Assembly (NCBI GenBank): GCA_036507695.1
Contig: DATCIR010000274.1
Location: forward strand, 1 to 32,196
Direction of reading: 5' to 3'
Source of the DNA: JAKEGK01 sp036507695
GTDB taxonomy: Bacteria > Pseudomonadota > Gammaproteobacteria > SZUA-152
DNA length: 32,196 nucleotides
The notes below the pieces were generated by a model, which was given only the letters and a program-made list of their open reading frames with translations, was not told where the DNA came from and ran no database searches. Each line of letters opens with the position of its first letter. Within the stretch, counting starts at the first letter, position 1. A program made the translations under genes and the position numbers. This document shows, one piece after another, positions 24,279 to 32,196 of this stretch.

Positions 24279-24615
24279 AAGCAGCCGTAACCAGTATCGA
24301 TAAAATCCATTGGGGAGCGCGCATTATCGGCCACCCACCCCAGCGCCGCAAGTTGCCGGGAACCATGGCGGTGAATTGGGTGTGCGCCTAACGGCAGTCA
24401 TTGACGTTGATCAACGTTAATTCAATCTGGTTATGTTAAAAATTCAGCATGGTGTAAGCTGTAAAAAGGATGGGATTGGAAATCTTCAGACTGAATTATT
24501 ATCGCTATTAATCAAATAGTTACGAAGTAATTGCAGGAAGAATCGTAGCAGTCAGAACTTAGGCACAGCAGCAAGCATGCCCCAACCCGCCGTTATCACA
24601 TCAAGCAGGTACTGA
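24279..24615. other. Divergent intergenic region between phosphoesterase gene and hemN
   Basis: About 340 bases with no gene. It contains the FNR/ANR-type box at 24401-24414 and an A/T-rich -10-like stretch about 24432-24442. The hemN leader would be about 165 bases long, with no recognisable riboswitch or terminator. Confidence 0.5.
24401..24414 (+). promoter_or_regulatory. FNR/ANR box upstream of hemN
   Basis: TTGACGTTGATCAA matches the FNR/ANR consensus TTGAT-N4-ATCAA at nine of ten positions. Its half-sites are the same as those of the box at 20025-20038. A TTAAAAAT stretch at 24436-24443 would put transcription start near 24449 and the box centre at about -41.5, the classic class II position. 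Low-oxygen control of hemN by FNR-family proteins is established in other gammaproteobacteria. Confidence 0.7.
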
Positions 24616-26016
24616 ATGACAAGCACAAACATCGAATTTAACCCGGCACTGATCCGGCGCTACGACAAGGCCGGCCCGCGCTATACCTCTTATCCCACCG
24701 CCGTCCAGTTTCAGGAAAACTTCGGCGAACCGGAATACCGGCAGGCCGCCGAGGCCAGTAATGTTGCGCACCGCCAGGGCCAAGCCCGGCCGCTATCGCT
24801 TTATTTCCACCTGCCGTTTTGCAGCAAGGTGTGTTTCTTTTGCGGTTGCAGCAAGGTAGTCACCAAATTCCGGGACCGGGCTGCTCCTTATTTAACGCGT
24901 TTGCATCAGGAGATCGCGCTGCAAGCCCGGCTGTTTGATAACGGCCGCCAGGTGGATCAATTGCACTGGGGCGGCGGCACTCCCACGTTTATCAGCCACG
25001 CGGAGATGCAGGCCTTGATGGCGCAAACGCGCCGGCATTTTACCTTGCACGATGACGACAGCGGGGAATATTCCATCGAAATCGATCCCCGGGAAATCGA
25101 TGGCGAAACGCTTGGCGTTTTGCGCCAATTAGGTTTTAACCGCGTCAGCCTGGGCGTGCAGGATTTTGACCCCAGGGTGCAAGCGGCGGTGAACCGCATC
25201 CAACCGGAGGCGCAAACCATGGCGGCGATTAGCGGCGCGCGCGCGCTCGGTTATAAATCCATTAGTGTGGATTTGATTTATGGCCTGCCGTTGCAAAGCG
25301 TGGCCAGCTTCAACGCCACCCTGGACAAAATCATCGATCTGAGTCCCGACCGGCTATCGGTCTTTAATTACGCGCATTTGCCGCAGATGTTTAAGCCGCA
25401 GCGCCGCATTAACGCCGCAGACCTGCCCTCGCCCCAGGAAAAACTGGTAATACTTCAGCAAGCCATCGATAAGCTGACAAGCGCCGGTTATGTCTACATC
25501 GGCATGGATCACTTTGCCAAACCCGATGATGAACTCGCTGTCGCGCAACGCGAAGGCAAGCTGTACCGGAACTTCCAGGGTTATTCCACGCACGCTGATT
25601 GCGACCTGATCGCGATGGGCATTACCGCCATCGGTAAAGTAGGCAACACCTTCAGTCAAAATGTGAAAACACTCGACCAATATTATGCTTGCATTGATGC
25701 GGGGCACTTGCCTGTCTACCGCGGACTGGCCTTGTCGGATGATGACCTGCTGCGGCAACAGGTGATTTCCGAACTCATTTGCCATTTCGGGTTGCGCATA
25801 CCCGCGATCGAACAGGCGTACGGAGTGGTGTTCGCAGACTATTTTGCCACGGAGCTGCGGGAACTCAGCGCCATGCAGGACGATGCTTTAGTGGAACTAA
25901 GCCCGGAACGGATTACGGTGTATCCCGCGGGACGCCTGCTGATCCGCAATATTTGCATGGTGTTTGATAAATATTTGCGCCAGCAAGCCCGGCAGGCTTA
26001 TTCGAAAGTCATTTAA
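24616..26016 (+). CDS. hemN: Oxygen-independent coproporphyrinogen III oxidase
   Basis: HemN decarboxylates coproporphyrinogen III to protoporphyrinogen IX without oxygen, using radical SAM chemistry, in the cytoplasm. The 466 residues compare with 457 in E. coli. YFHLPFCSKVCFFCGC holds the CxxxCxxC cluster ligands at C69, C73 and C76, plus C78, as in true HemN. The N-terminal RRYDKAGPRYTSYPTAVQF is the family start. LHWGGGTPTFIS, SIEIDPREID and VSLGVQDFDPRVQ follow. These features separate it from HemW. An FNR-type box lies 200 bases upstream, so it is probably induced at low oxygen. Confidence 0.95.
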   Translation: MTSTNIEFNPALIRRYDKAGPRYTSYPTAVQFQENFGEPEYRQAAEASNVAHRQGQARPLSLYFHLPFCSKVCFFCGCSKVVTKFRDRAAPYLTRLHQEIALQARLFDNGRQVDQLHWGGGTPTFISHAEMQALMAQTRRHFTLHDDDSGEYSIEIDPREIDGETLGVLRQLGFNRVSLGVQDFDPRVQAAVNRIQPEAQTMAAISGARALGYKSISVDLIYGLPLQSVASFNATLDKIIDLSPDRLSVFNYAHLPQMFKPQRRINAADLPSPQEKLVILQQAIDKLTSAGYVYIGMDHFAKPDDELAVAQREGKLYRNFQGYSTHADCDLIAMGITAIGKVGNTFSQNVKTLDQYYACIDAGHLPVYRGLALSDDDLLRQQVISELICHFGLRIPAIEQAYGVVFADYFATELRELSAMQDDALVELSPERITVYPAGRLLIRNICMVFDKYLRQQARQAYSKVI

Positions 26017-26143
26017 AACCGGTAACAAAAACTCGCGCTGTTCTCATTGCTTATACGTTACCGAGCATGATGGTTCGTGGCAGCGAAGGTATCCACAGCG
26101 CGCAAAAACACATTCAGGGATTCATGAAATGCGGCGCACCAAA

Positions 26144-26168
26144 TAAAAAGGGGGCGAAACGCCCCCTT
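26144..26168 (-). terminator. Rho-independent terminator of the traT-like gene
   Basis: GGGGGCG at 26150-26156 pairs perfectly with CGCCCCC at 26160-26166 around AAA. On the minus strand the stem is followed by TTTTTATTT. It lies 30 bases past the TraT-like stop. It may also slow transcription coming from hemN on the plus strand, although the T-tract is poor in that direction. Confidence 0.85.
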
Positions 26169-26198
26169 CATTCAATTGCTGTTAACTTAATCGTGGTT

Positions 26199-26975
26199 CT
26201 AGAAAAAGCCTGACATGGCGTACGCGGTCTTTTGAAACATGATCGGCTGTGCTTCCACTATATCCAGGTTGGCCTTGTTGGCCGTGGTGACGATCCGGGT
26301 GCGGTATTCCTTCTGGTTGCTAGCTTCGGAAACCCGCTGGGTGCTGGCGCCCGCATCCGACACCTTGGCGCTGATCTGGGTGTCCTTACGCACGATAACA
26401 CCCGCTTTGGTTTTTTCCTTGATTTGCACATCGGCGATGAGCATGTAAGTTACGTCCTGCACAAACGCGTTGGCCGCGGTTACGCCTAGCGTTCCCAGTA
26501 AGGCGCCGCCCACGGTGCCGGTCGCGCTTCCCGTCCGGCTGGCTCCAACAACGCCGCCGGCCACCGCGCCCGCCGCCCGGTCACCCACATAACCTTGCGC
26601 CAGGGCTCTTTCCGCCGCTGTCGGGCTGGCTTTTTCCAGGGATATCACGAATATATTCATATGGTACTGCGCCGCATCGGGGTCATCAGTAACCTTGTAA
26701 CCATTGATATTATTTCCAAATTCGTTCATGACATGCTGCCTGAATACCGCGCGGTCGAATTCCATGACACCGCTGCGGATATCCACGTATACCGTCCGCA
26801 ATTCCCTTTTAACCGCGTCGACAAAAATTGCGGTGCTGGTTTTTGTTTGCACGTCAAGGTTACGCTTGGCGATCGAAGTTTCAACCGCGGCACAACCAAT
26901 AAATAAACTCATCACTGCCGCTATCGCACTTAATTGAACTACATGTTTTAGACTGGACATTTTAAAACTATACAT
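26199..26975 (-). CDS. traT: TraT-family outer-membrane lipoprotein
   Basis: This 258-residue protein has a lipoprotein signal ending in SLFIGC, so Cys28 would be lipidated. The mature start AAVETSIAKRNLDVQTKTS, then TAIFVDAVKRELRTVYVDIR, closely recalls F-plasmid TraT, the surface exclusion and complement resistance protein. A Gly/Ala-rich hydrophobic hairpin follows (VGDRAAGAVAGGVVGA to GGALLGTLGVTAANAF), as in TraT. A strong AAGGGGA ribosome site precedes the ATG at 26975. There are no conjugation genes nearby, so this is a chromosomal homologue with its own terminator. Its role here could be envelope protection, but that is inference. Confidence 0.85.
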   Translation of the reverse strand: MYSFKMSSLKHVVQLSAIAAVMSLFIGCAAVETSIAKRNLDVQTKTSTAIFVDAVKRELRTVYVDIRSGVMEFDRAVFRQHVMNEFGNNINGYKVTDDPDAAQYHMNIFVISLEKASPTAAERALAQGYVGDRAAGAVAGGVVGASRTGSATGTVGGALLGTLGVTAANAFVQDVTYMLIADVQIKEKTKAGVIVRKDTQISAKVSDAGASTQRVSEASNQKEYRTRIVTTANKANLDIVEAQPIMFQKTAYAMSGFF

Positions 26976-27040
26976 TGTGATTCCCCTTTGTATTTACGAA
27001 TTAATAAAGACCATGCTACTAATTTCTTATTACTGCCAGG

Positions 27041-27373
27041 TTATGGATACGGGTAGTACCGGCCATGATAACGATGATAATAACTGCAATTACGGTACTC
27101 GTGCCAGGAATAACGCAACAAATCGTGGCACGTATAACCGGCGCGCCAGTGGGTGCCGGTATACTCGGGTGGCTTGAGGTTCTTTTTCATGGCATCTTGA
27201 ATATAAGCCTCCACCTTTTCAGGTTGCTCCGCGAAAAACTCCTGCGACATCACTTCTTCGTTAAGCCGCTTTTGCATTTCCGCCATTTCCGCATCCTGGT
27301 CCGCCGCCAACACCGGCAAACTAAACACCAGCGCCAGCAGCGTTCCGATTAACAAGTTTAATAGGTTTTTCAT
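27041..27373 (-). CDS. Small secreted protein with a His/Tyr-rich C-terminus
   Basis: I place the start at the ATG at 27373, which has GAGGG four bases upstream and begins a textbook signal peptide (MKNLLNLLIGTLLALVFSLP, then VLA cleavage near 23). The frame extends 14 residues further without support. The mature part of about 87 residues has an acidic helical region (DAEMAEMQKRLNEEVMSQEF), then a C-terminal third rich in H, Y, R and W with two cysteines, C82 and C96 (TCHDLL, YRNCSYYHRYHGRYYPYP). The cysteines may form a disulphide in the periplasm, and the histidines may bind metal. I do not recognise the family. Confidence 0.7.
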   Translation of the reverse strand: MKNLLNLLIGTLLALVFSLPVLAADQDAEMAEMQKRLNEEVMSQEFFAEQPEKVEAYIQDAMKKNLKPPEYTGTHWRAGYTCHDLLRYSWHEYRNCSYYHRYHGRYYPYP

Positions 27374-27973
27374 GAGACCCTCACTTTTGAATAACTTCAC
27401 GACGTTAATTAACAACAGTTGAACACATGGAACATACTATTTATTTCATCGTCTCTTTCCAAAAATTGCCGGCAGGTTTTTCGTTCTACCGTAACTACCG
27501 TATTCTAATTGAGTGTATTGAAATCAGCCAAGCCCCGTATAGTTAAGTGCAACAGTCGCACAAATTTTCAAAAAACACGCAAATACAAATAGTTATGCGG
27601 ATTGCGCACGCTGATTGCTCATCTGTGACACATTCACAGCCTGATCAAATCCAGTTCTTAATTTTTTAGTGGGACAAACCGGGATTCCCGGCAAATTTTT
27701 TTCACACATTTTAGGTTCAAGCCGAACTCATTAACGTATTGCCTGCTCATAACGAGTTCGTCCTCTCTCCCCGTCCGGAACTCAACCAGCGTGCGCATTC
27801 TTGTTTGGGCCGGGCGGGGTTGTCACGATTAGCGGTATCGGGTGGCGCTCGCGATTTTGCCAAGCCAATCACCGTTCCGCTGGCGGGATCATGGTAGGAA
27901 ATATGCATCGAATGAGTGATTTTGGATCAGGATAGCTCGCGGGCAGTCAGCTTCAACAACACCGGATACAATT
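27374..27973. other. Divergent intergenic region before the moxR operon
   Basis: About 600 bases without a supported gene. On the minus strand TTGGCT (27526-27531) and TAGAAT (27502-27507), 18 bases apart, could serve the small secreted gene. On the plus strand a short stem CCGGG/CCCGG at 27679-27691 is followed by a seven-T run (27696-27702). It looks terminator-like, but no plus-strand gene precedes it. I see no clear promoter for the moxR operon. Confidence 0.4.
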
Positions 27974-28942
27974 ATGAAAGCACAACAACATGTTACGGTC
28001 ATAGATCTGGAAAACGATATCGATAACATCAAAGCCTCTATTGATAAAGTGGTCGAAAACGCCAGCCAGGTGATACTCGGCAAGCGGCACGAGATTCGGC
28101 TGGCATTGGCTTGCCTGTTAGCCCGCGGCCATTTGCTCATCGAGGACCTGCCCGGTGTCGGAAAAACCACACTGGCCCATGTGATGGCGGCCATACTGGG
28201 CCTGCACTCCAACCGGGTGCAATTCACCAGTGACCTGTTACCGGCGGATATTCTGGGTGTTTCGGTGTTTAACCGGGAAACCAACGGCTTCACCTTTCAT
28301 CCGGGACCGATATTTTCCCAGGTAATCTTAGCGGACGAAGTCAACCGCGCCACCCCCAAGGCGCAAAGCGCGCTGCTGGAAGCGATGGAAGAACAGCAGG
28401 TCAGTATTGAGGGCGCCACCCGCCCCCTGCCCCAGCCATTTTTTGTCATCGCCACGCAAAATCCATTTCACCAGATTGGCACCTTCCCGCTGCCGGAATC
28501 ACAATTGGATCGTTTTCTGATGAAAATCAATCTCGGCTACCCCAACCATGAAGCGGAACGCGCCTTGTTGACCGGCCGCGACCGGCGGGAAATGCTTGCG
28601 CATATCAAACCCAGCCTGACCACCGCGGAATTGCTCTCGATACAGTCCACGGTCAAAGAAATCCATGCCGCGAGTGATTTGCTCGATTACCTGCAAGCGA
28701 TTATTGATTTCACGCGCCGCTCTACCGGTTATGCATTTGGCTTGTCACCGCGTGGCGGCCTGGCCTTGCTGAACAGCGCCAAGGCATGGGCCTTGATGGA
28801 TGGCAGGGATCACGTGTTACCGGAAGATATTCAGGCCGTGCTGCCGCATGTTGTCACCCACCGCTTGCGGCTCTCCAAGGATGCCAGTGACACGGGCGCC
28901 GATTCCATCGCCGAGCAATTGCTCGCGATACCGATCCCCTGA
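27974..28942 (+). CDS. MoxR-family AAA+ ATPase
   Basis: MoxR ATPases act as chaperones or remodelling factors for partners encoded beside them. The 322-residue protein has Walker A GVGKTT at 61-66 in EDLPGVGKTTLAHVMA and Walker B ILADEVNR at 118-125. The MoxR-typical stretches FHPGPIFSQ, SALLEAMEEQQVSIEG and FVIATQNPFHQIGTFPLPES are all present, followed by the C-terminal lid with SPRGGLALLNSAKAWAL. It starts a three-gene plus-strand operon with a DUF58 protein and a transglutaminase, the standard partners of this MoxR subfamily. Confidence 0.93.
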   Translation: MKAQQHVTVIDLENDIDNIKASIDKVVENASQVILGKRHEIRLALACLLARGHLLIEDLPGVGKTTLAHVMAAILGLHSNRVQFTSDLLPADILGVSVFNRETNGFTFHPGPIFSQVILADEVNRATPKAQSALLEAMEEQQVSIEGATRPLPQPFFVIATQNPFHQIGTFPLPESQLDRFLMKINLGYPNHEAERALLTGRDRREMLAHIKPSLTTAELLSIQSTVKEIHAASDLLDYLQAIIDFTRRSTGYAFGLSPRGGLALLNSAKAWALMDGRDHVLPEDIQAVLPHVVTHRLRLSKDASDTGADSIAEQLLAIPIP

Positions 28943-28967
28943 GCAGTGGCTCGCAACGGTATAACGT

Positions 28968-29939
28968 ATGTGGTCTAAACTGACTTTGCCACTGGAGCAC
29001 TTCAACCTGGACCGGTTTTTCGGCGGCGAGGGGCCGTTTAACGCCCCGCTGATTTTGGCGCAACGGCGGATCTTCATCCTGCCCACGCGGCAAGGTGTGT
29101 TGTTTGCGATTGTATTGTTCGTGATGCTGATCGGTTCGATCAACTACAACAACAGCCTGGGTTACCTGCTGACATTTTTACTGGCCAGCGTGGCGGTGGT
29201 TTCGATACTGCATACCTACCGCAACCTGTTGTCACTCAAAGTCTCGACCGGCAACATCATCCCGGTGTTTTGCGGCGATAAAATCAAGATTCCGGTCGTC
29301 ATCGACAACAGCGGCCTGCCGGAGCGGTTTGCCATTCAGGCGGAACTGACCGGCGAACGCATCAAATCCTGCGATGTCGCCCAGGACGGTTGGGCGTCGA
29401 TCAGCCTGCCGCATAAAACGCAATCCCGCGGCATGCACCCGATACCCCGCATCACTATCAGTTCCGTATTTCCGCTTGGGCTGTTCCGCGCGTGGTCGCA
29501 GGTAAGATTAACCAGTACTTACCTGGTTTATCCCGCGCCCGCCGGTAAAACCGAACTCCCGTATCAGTTAAACGAAGAGCAACAACAATTGCGCGGTTAC
29601 CACAAAGGCACGGACGATTTCGCCGGCTTGGATACCTATGCGCCGGGAGACCCGCTGGGACATATTCACTGGAAAGCCTACGCCAGGGAACAGGGACTCT
29701 ACACCAAAAAATTCGGCGGTAATAATGAGCAGGAATTGTGGCTGGATTGGCGCGTACTCGATGGTTTGGACACGGAACAAAAACTCAGCCAGCTCGCTAA
29801 ATGGGTGCTGGAAGCGGACCAAACCGAAATGAACTATGGCTTATGGCTGCCGGGAAACCGTATTATTCCCAGCCTGGGCCCCATGCACAAACAAAAATGC
29901 CTGAAAGCGCTGGCATTGTTCCACGATTCTGTTGCGTGA
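28968..29939 (+). CDS. DUF58 domain membrane protein
   Basis: This 323-residue protein has two N-terminal membrane segments, at about 43-58 and 64-83, with the rest soluble. The DUF58 signature appears near 216-240: DDFAGLDTYAPGDPLGHIHW, followed by KAYARE. This family is regularly encoded between a MoxR ATPase and a transglutaminase-like protein. The role is not settled; it may be an adaptor or client of MoxR. It begins 25 bases after moxR and ends nine bases before the transglutaminase gene, so the three are surely co-transcribed. Confidence 0.9.
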   Translation: MWSKLTLPLEHFNLDRFFGGEGPFNAPLILAQRRIFILPTRQGVLFAIVLFVMLIGSINYNNSLGYLLTFLLASVAVVSILHTYRNLLSLKVSTGNIIPVFCGDKIKIPVVIDNSGLPERFAIQAELTGERIKSCDVAQDGWASISLPHKTQSRGMHPIPRITISSVFPLGLFRAWSQVRLTSTYLVYPAPAGKTELPYQLNEEQQQLRGYHKGTDDFAGLDTYAPGDPLGHIHWKAYAREQGLYTKKFGGNNEQELWLDWRVLDGLDTEQKLSQLAKWVLEADQTEMNYGLWLPGNRIIPSLGPMHKQKCLKALALFHDSVA

Positions 29940-29948
29940 GACGGTGTA

Positions 29949-31961
29949 ATGAATAGTCTCGCACAACGCTTCCAGCAAGCTGACCCGGCCATACTCTGGC
30001 TGTTATCAGGCATCGTGTTTATTCTTGCCCCTCACGTTATTTACCAGCATCACTTATTAATCTTATTCATCGGCTGCCTGCTGCTCTGGCGCCTGGGAAT
30101 AGAGCTGCAATATATCCGGCAGCCTCCCGGCTGGCTTGCCACGGTACTGGCCATATCGACTTTTATCGGCATCACTTATGGATATCAAACGGTGTTTGGC
30201 CGTGACGCCGGCGTGGCATTACTGGTAACCATGCTGAGTTTAAAGTTGATGGAAATGGGCACGCCGCGGGATTTTCTGGTGGCGGTGTTTTTAGGTTATT
30301 TCGTGGTGATCACCGGCTTTCTGTTCAGCCAAAGCGTCTTTGTTGGCCTGTTAATGACTACAGCCGTATTTTTACTGACTACGTCCCTGGTTGCCTACCA
30401 CCGCAGCGTGCGCAACTTCAATTCGCAATTCAAAAGCGCGAAACTGGGCATTAACCTGCTATTTCAGGCCATTCCGCTCGCCGTGCTGTTGTTTGTGCTG
30501 TTTCCCAGGGTGCCCGGGCCTTTATGGGGCCTGCCGGAACAAGGTTCTTCCGCGTCCACCGGTTTATCCAATTCAATGGCGCCCGGCCAGATCACCGAAC
30601 TGGCGTTCGACAACTCCGTGGCGTTCCGGGTTGAATTCAAGGGCAAGGCGCCGGATGCGGCACAACTTTATTGGCGCGGACCGGTATTCACCTATTACGA
30701 CGGATTTATGTGGCAGGAGCTGTCCAACAATTCCCGTAAATTTTTTGGCTCGGAGTGGGTTAGCGAATTACCTCCCGTGCCCCAGGTCAAGATGAGCGAA
30801 GGGATTAAATACAGCGTGATGCTGGAACCGCATAACGCCAGCTGGTTGTTGGCGCTGGACCTGCCAACACTTTACCCGAGCACGGGCTACCTGACGCAAA
30901 ATTACGAACTGCTGTCCGATGAGCCGGTGAAAAAGCTGCTGCGTTATGAAGTGACTTCACATTTGAACTACAAACTCAGCCCGGAAGCACCGCCAAGCAA
31001 CCGGGTTTATCGTCAAATCCCGCAGTTTGTCGGCCAGCAAGCCCGCCAACTGGTGCAGGAGTTACAGGAAAAAATTCACGCCGGCCAGCCCTATGACCGG
31101 CAAATAGTAGACCTGATACTTAATTACTTTCGCACCGAACCGTTCTACTATACGCGCACGCCACCGGCCATGCTGGACCGGCCGATTGACCAATTTTTAT
31201 TTGAAGAACGCCGGGGTTTTTGCGAACACTACGCTTCCGCGTTTGTGGTGCTGATGCGGGCCGCCGGCCTTCCGGCGCGCGTTGTTACGGGCTATATGGG
31301 CGGCGAATTCAATACCATTGGCAATTACTTTATTGTCAGGCAGTCGGACGCCCATGCCTGGGCTGAAGTCTGGCTGGAAAACCAGGGCTGGGTGCGGTTT
31401 GATCCCACCGCGGTGATACCACCGCACCGCGTCGAACAAGCGCAGTATCGCGACCGGTTCCGGCGCTCCACGGGAGAAAATGCCGGAGAACAAAGCTGGT
31501 TTGCCGCTTCAATTAAACGTTTTAAATTTATGTGGGATAACGTCAATCACAACTGGAATGACTGGGTCGTCGGCTATACCCCGAAGAAACAACAAACTTT
31601 TCTGGATAAACTTGGGTTAAAAGATTTCTCCTGGAGCAGCCTGATCGTTATTTTATTTAGCGGGTTGGCCTTGCTTATCGCCGCCATCGCCTGGCACTTG
31701 TCCGGGCGTTCGATTCGTAAACCTAACCATGCGCATTTGATTTTCCGCCGCTTCTGCAGGAAGCTGGCGCGCAAGGGATTCCGTTACTCGCCATCGGAGA
31801 CCGCGCATAAATTCGCGCAGCGCGTTGCGGAAAAACGCAGCGACATCGCCGCGCAGGTGGAGGAAATCGCCGGGCTGTATAATCAGGTGCGTTACGCCAA
31901 GGCGCCGTCCGCGCAATCCCTGCAGGTGCTGGAACAACGGGTCAAGCAATTCAAACCCTAG
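29949..31961 (+). CDS. tgpA: TgpA-like membrane transglutaminase
   Basis: This 670-residue protein has the three-part plan of TgpA. About six membrane helices (DUF3488) fill the first 200 residues. A periplasmic transglutaminase-like domain carries the triad C425 (RRGFCEHYASAF), H469 (SDAHAWAEVW) and D485 (VRFDPT). A further helix near 560-580 (LIVILFSGLALLIAAIAW) leads to a C-terminal DUF4129-like cytoplasmic region. TgpA of Pseudomonas aeruginosa is essential and active in the periplasm, but its natural substrate is unknown. It is the last gene of the MoxR-DUF58 operon. A dispersed repeat begins directly at its stop codon. Confidence 0.92.
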   Translation: MNSLAQRFQQADPAILWLLSGIVFILAPHVIYQHHLLILFIGCLLLWRLGIELQYIRQPPGWLATVLAISTFIGITYGYQTVFGRDAGVALLVTMLSLKLMEMGTPRDFLVAVFLGYFVVITGFLFSQSVFVGLLMTTAVFLLTTSLVAYHRSVRNFNSQFKSAKLGINLLFQAIPLAVLLFVLFPRVPGPLWGLPEQGSSASTGLSNSMAPGQITELAFDNSVAFRVEFKGKAPDAAQLYWRGPVFTYYDGFMWQELSNNSRKFFGSEWVSELPPVPQVKMSEGIKYSVMLEPHNASWLLALDLPTLYPSTGYLTQNYELLSDEPVKKLLRYEVTSHLNYKLSPEAPPSNRVYRQIPQFVGQQARQLVQELQEKIHAGQPYDRQIVDLILNYFRTEPFYYTRTPPAMLDRPIDQFLFEERRGFCEHYASAFVVLMRAAGLPARVVTGYMGGEFNTIGNYFIVRQSDAHAWAEVWLENQGWVRFDPTAVIPPHRVEQAQYRDRFRRSTGENAGEQSWFAASIKRFKFMWDNVNHNWNDWVVGYTPKKQQTFLDKLGLKDFSWSSLIVILFSGLALLIAAIAWHLSGRSIRKPNHAHLIFRRFCRKLARKGFRYSPSETAHKFAQRVAEKRSDIAAQVEEIAGLYNQVRYAKAPSAQSLQVLEQRVKQFKP

Positions 31962-32196
31962 CCCGCATTTCTCACCAAGCGGCCGCTAACGATCAAGAAT
32001 AGACGAAAAAACAAACGACTATGCACTATGCGCCAATAACACACAGTTCAGTCCACTGGCCTATCGCGGTTCAGACTGGTCTTCGCGTCCGTAGGCTTGC
32101 TCTTCACTCAAGCCATAGCTACGGCTATGACTTTCGCTCCAGAGCGGCGCCTACGAACACGAATCCTGCGTCTGCTCCCGCGATCCTGGTGAGAAA
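31962..32196. repeat. Non-coding element with perfect 10-bp terminal inverted repeats (dispersed repeat copy 2)
   Basis: TTTCTCACCA at 31968-31977 is the exact reverse complement of TGGTGAGAAA at 32187-32196, the last bases of the window. Between them lies no open frame of note. CGTAGGC at 32090-32096 pairs with GCCTACG at 32149-32155, and a smaller hairpin CATAGC/GCTATG (32114-32119, 32124-32129) lies inside. The left 28 bases (31962-31989) match 13330-13357 at 26 positions. This is the pattern of a MITE-like element or a composite intergenic repeat. The true right boundary may lie beyond the window. Confidence 0.7.

Noticed and set aside
24601..25785. Minus-strand frames opposite hemN (for example 143 codons at 25354-25785)
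   Set aside because: The radical-SAM HemN frame on the plus strand is complete and conserved throughout, so these are shadows.
27679..27702. Plus-strand terminator-like hairpin CCGGG/CCCGG with seven T residues
   Set aside because: The stem is only five pairs and no plus-strand gene precedes it. It is mentioned only in the intergenic entry.

Overview
The window reads as a chromosomal segment of a gammaproteobacterium. The core gene order mnmG-(DUF302 gene)-rsmG-parA-parB-atpZ-atpI-atpBEFHAGDC-glmU-glmS, all on the minus strand, is the classic origin-proximal cluster of that class. FNR/ANR-type boxes, an oxygen-independent HemN, a TraT-like lipoprotein and a MoxR/DUF58/TgpA transglutaminase operon fit the same assignment. 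I cannot name a genus from the sequence. No rRNA, tRNA or CRISPR array was recognised.

Region 1 (1-2218) is an accessory island immediately downstream of glmS, the position used by attTn7-targeted elements. It holds the right end of an IS66-family element with the tail of its transposase, a ParA-type ATPase gene cut by that element, a DUF6602 protein with a PD-(D/E)xK-like motif, and a Shedu-like DUF4263 protein. The three cellular genes run co-directionally and look like a candidate defence cassette whose third gene has been broken. The island is visibly more A/T-rich than the core next to it.

Region 2 (2219-18820) is the cell-wall precursor, ATP synthase, chromosome segregation and tRNA/rRNA modification block. 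glmU-glmS makes UDP-GlcNAc. The ten-gene atp operon has a readable promoter before atpZ and a strong terminator after atpC. parAB and mnmG-DUF302-rsmG lie upstream of it, and a good promoter with a perfect inverted repeat precedes mnmG. A 13-bp tandem repeat sits between atpB and atpE. A nested palindromic repeat block sits between parB and its likely terminator.

Region 3 (19010-24614) holds small uncharacterised genes, an FNR-box promoter (not obviously connected to any known gene), an ECF sigma factor translationally coupled to an unusually large membrane anti-sigma factor (776 aa, with about 500 aa of extra cytoplasmic sequence), and a calcineurin-type metallophosphoesterase.

Region 4 (24401-32196) holds hemN behind an FNR/ANR box, a TraT-family outer-membrane lipoprotein, a small secreted His/Tyr-rich protein, and the plus-strand operon of a MoxR ATPase, a DUF58 protein and a TgpA-like membrane transglutaminase. 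The window ends in a non-coding element with perfect 10-bp terminal inverted repeats. One end of that element recurs near position 13330, so it belongs to a dispersed repeat family.
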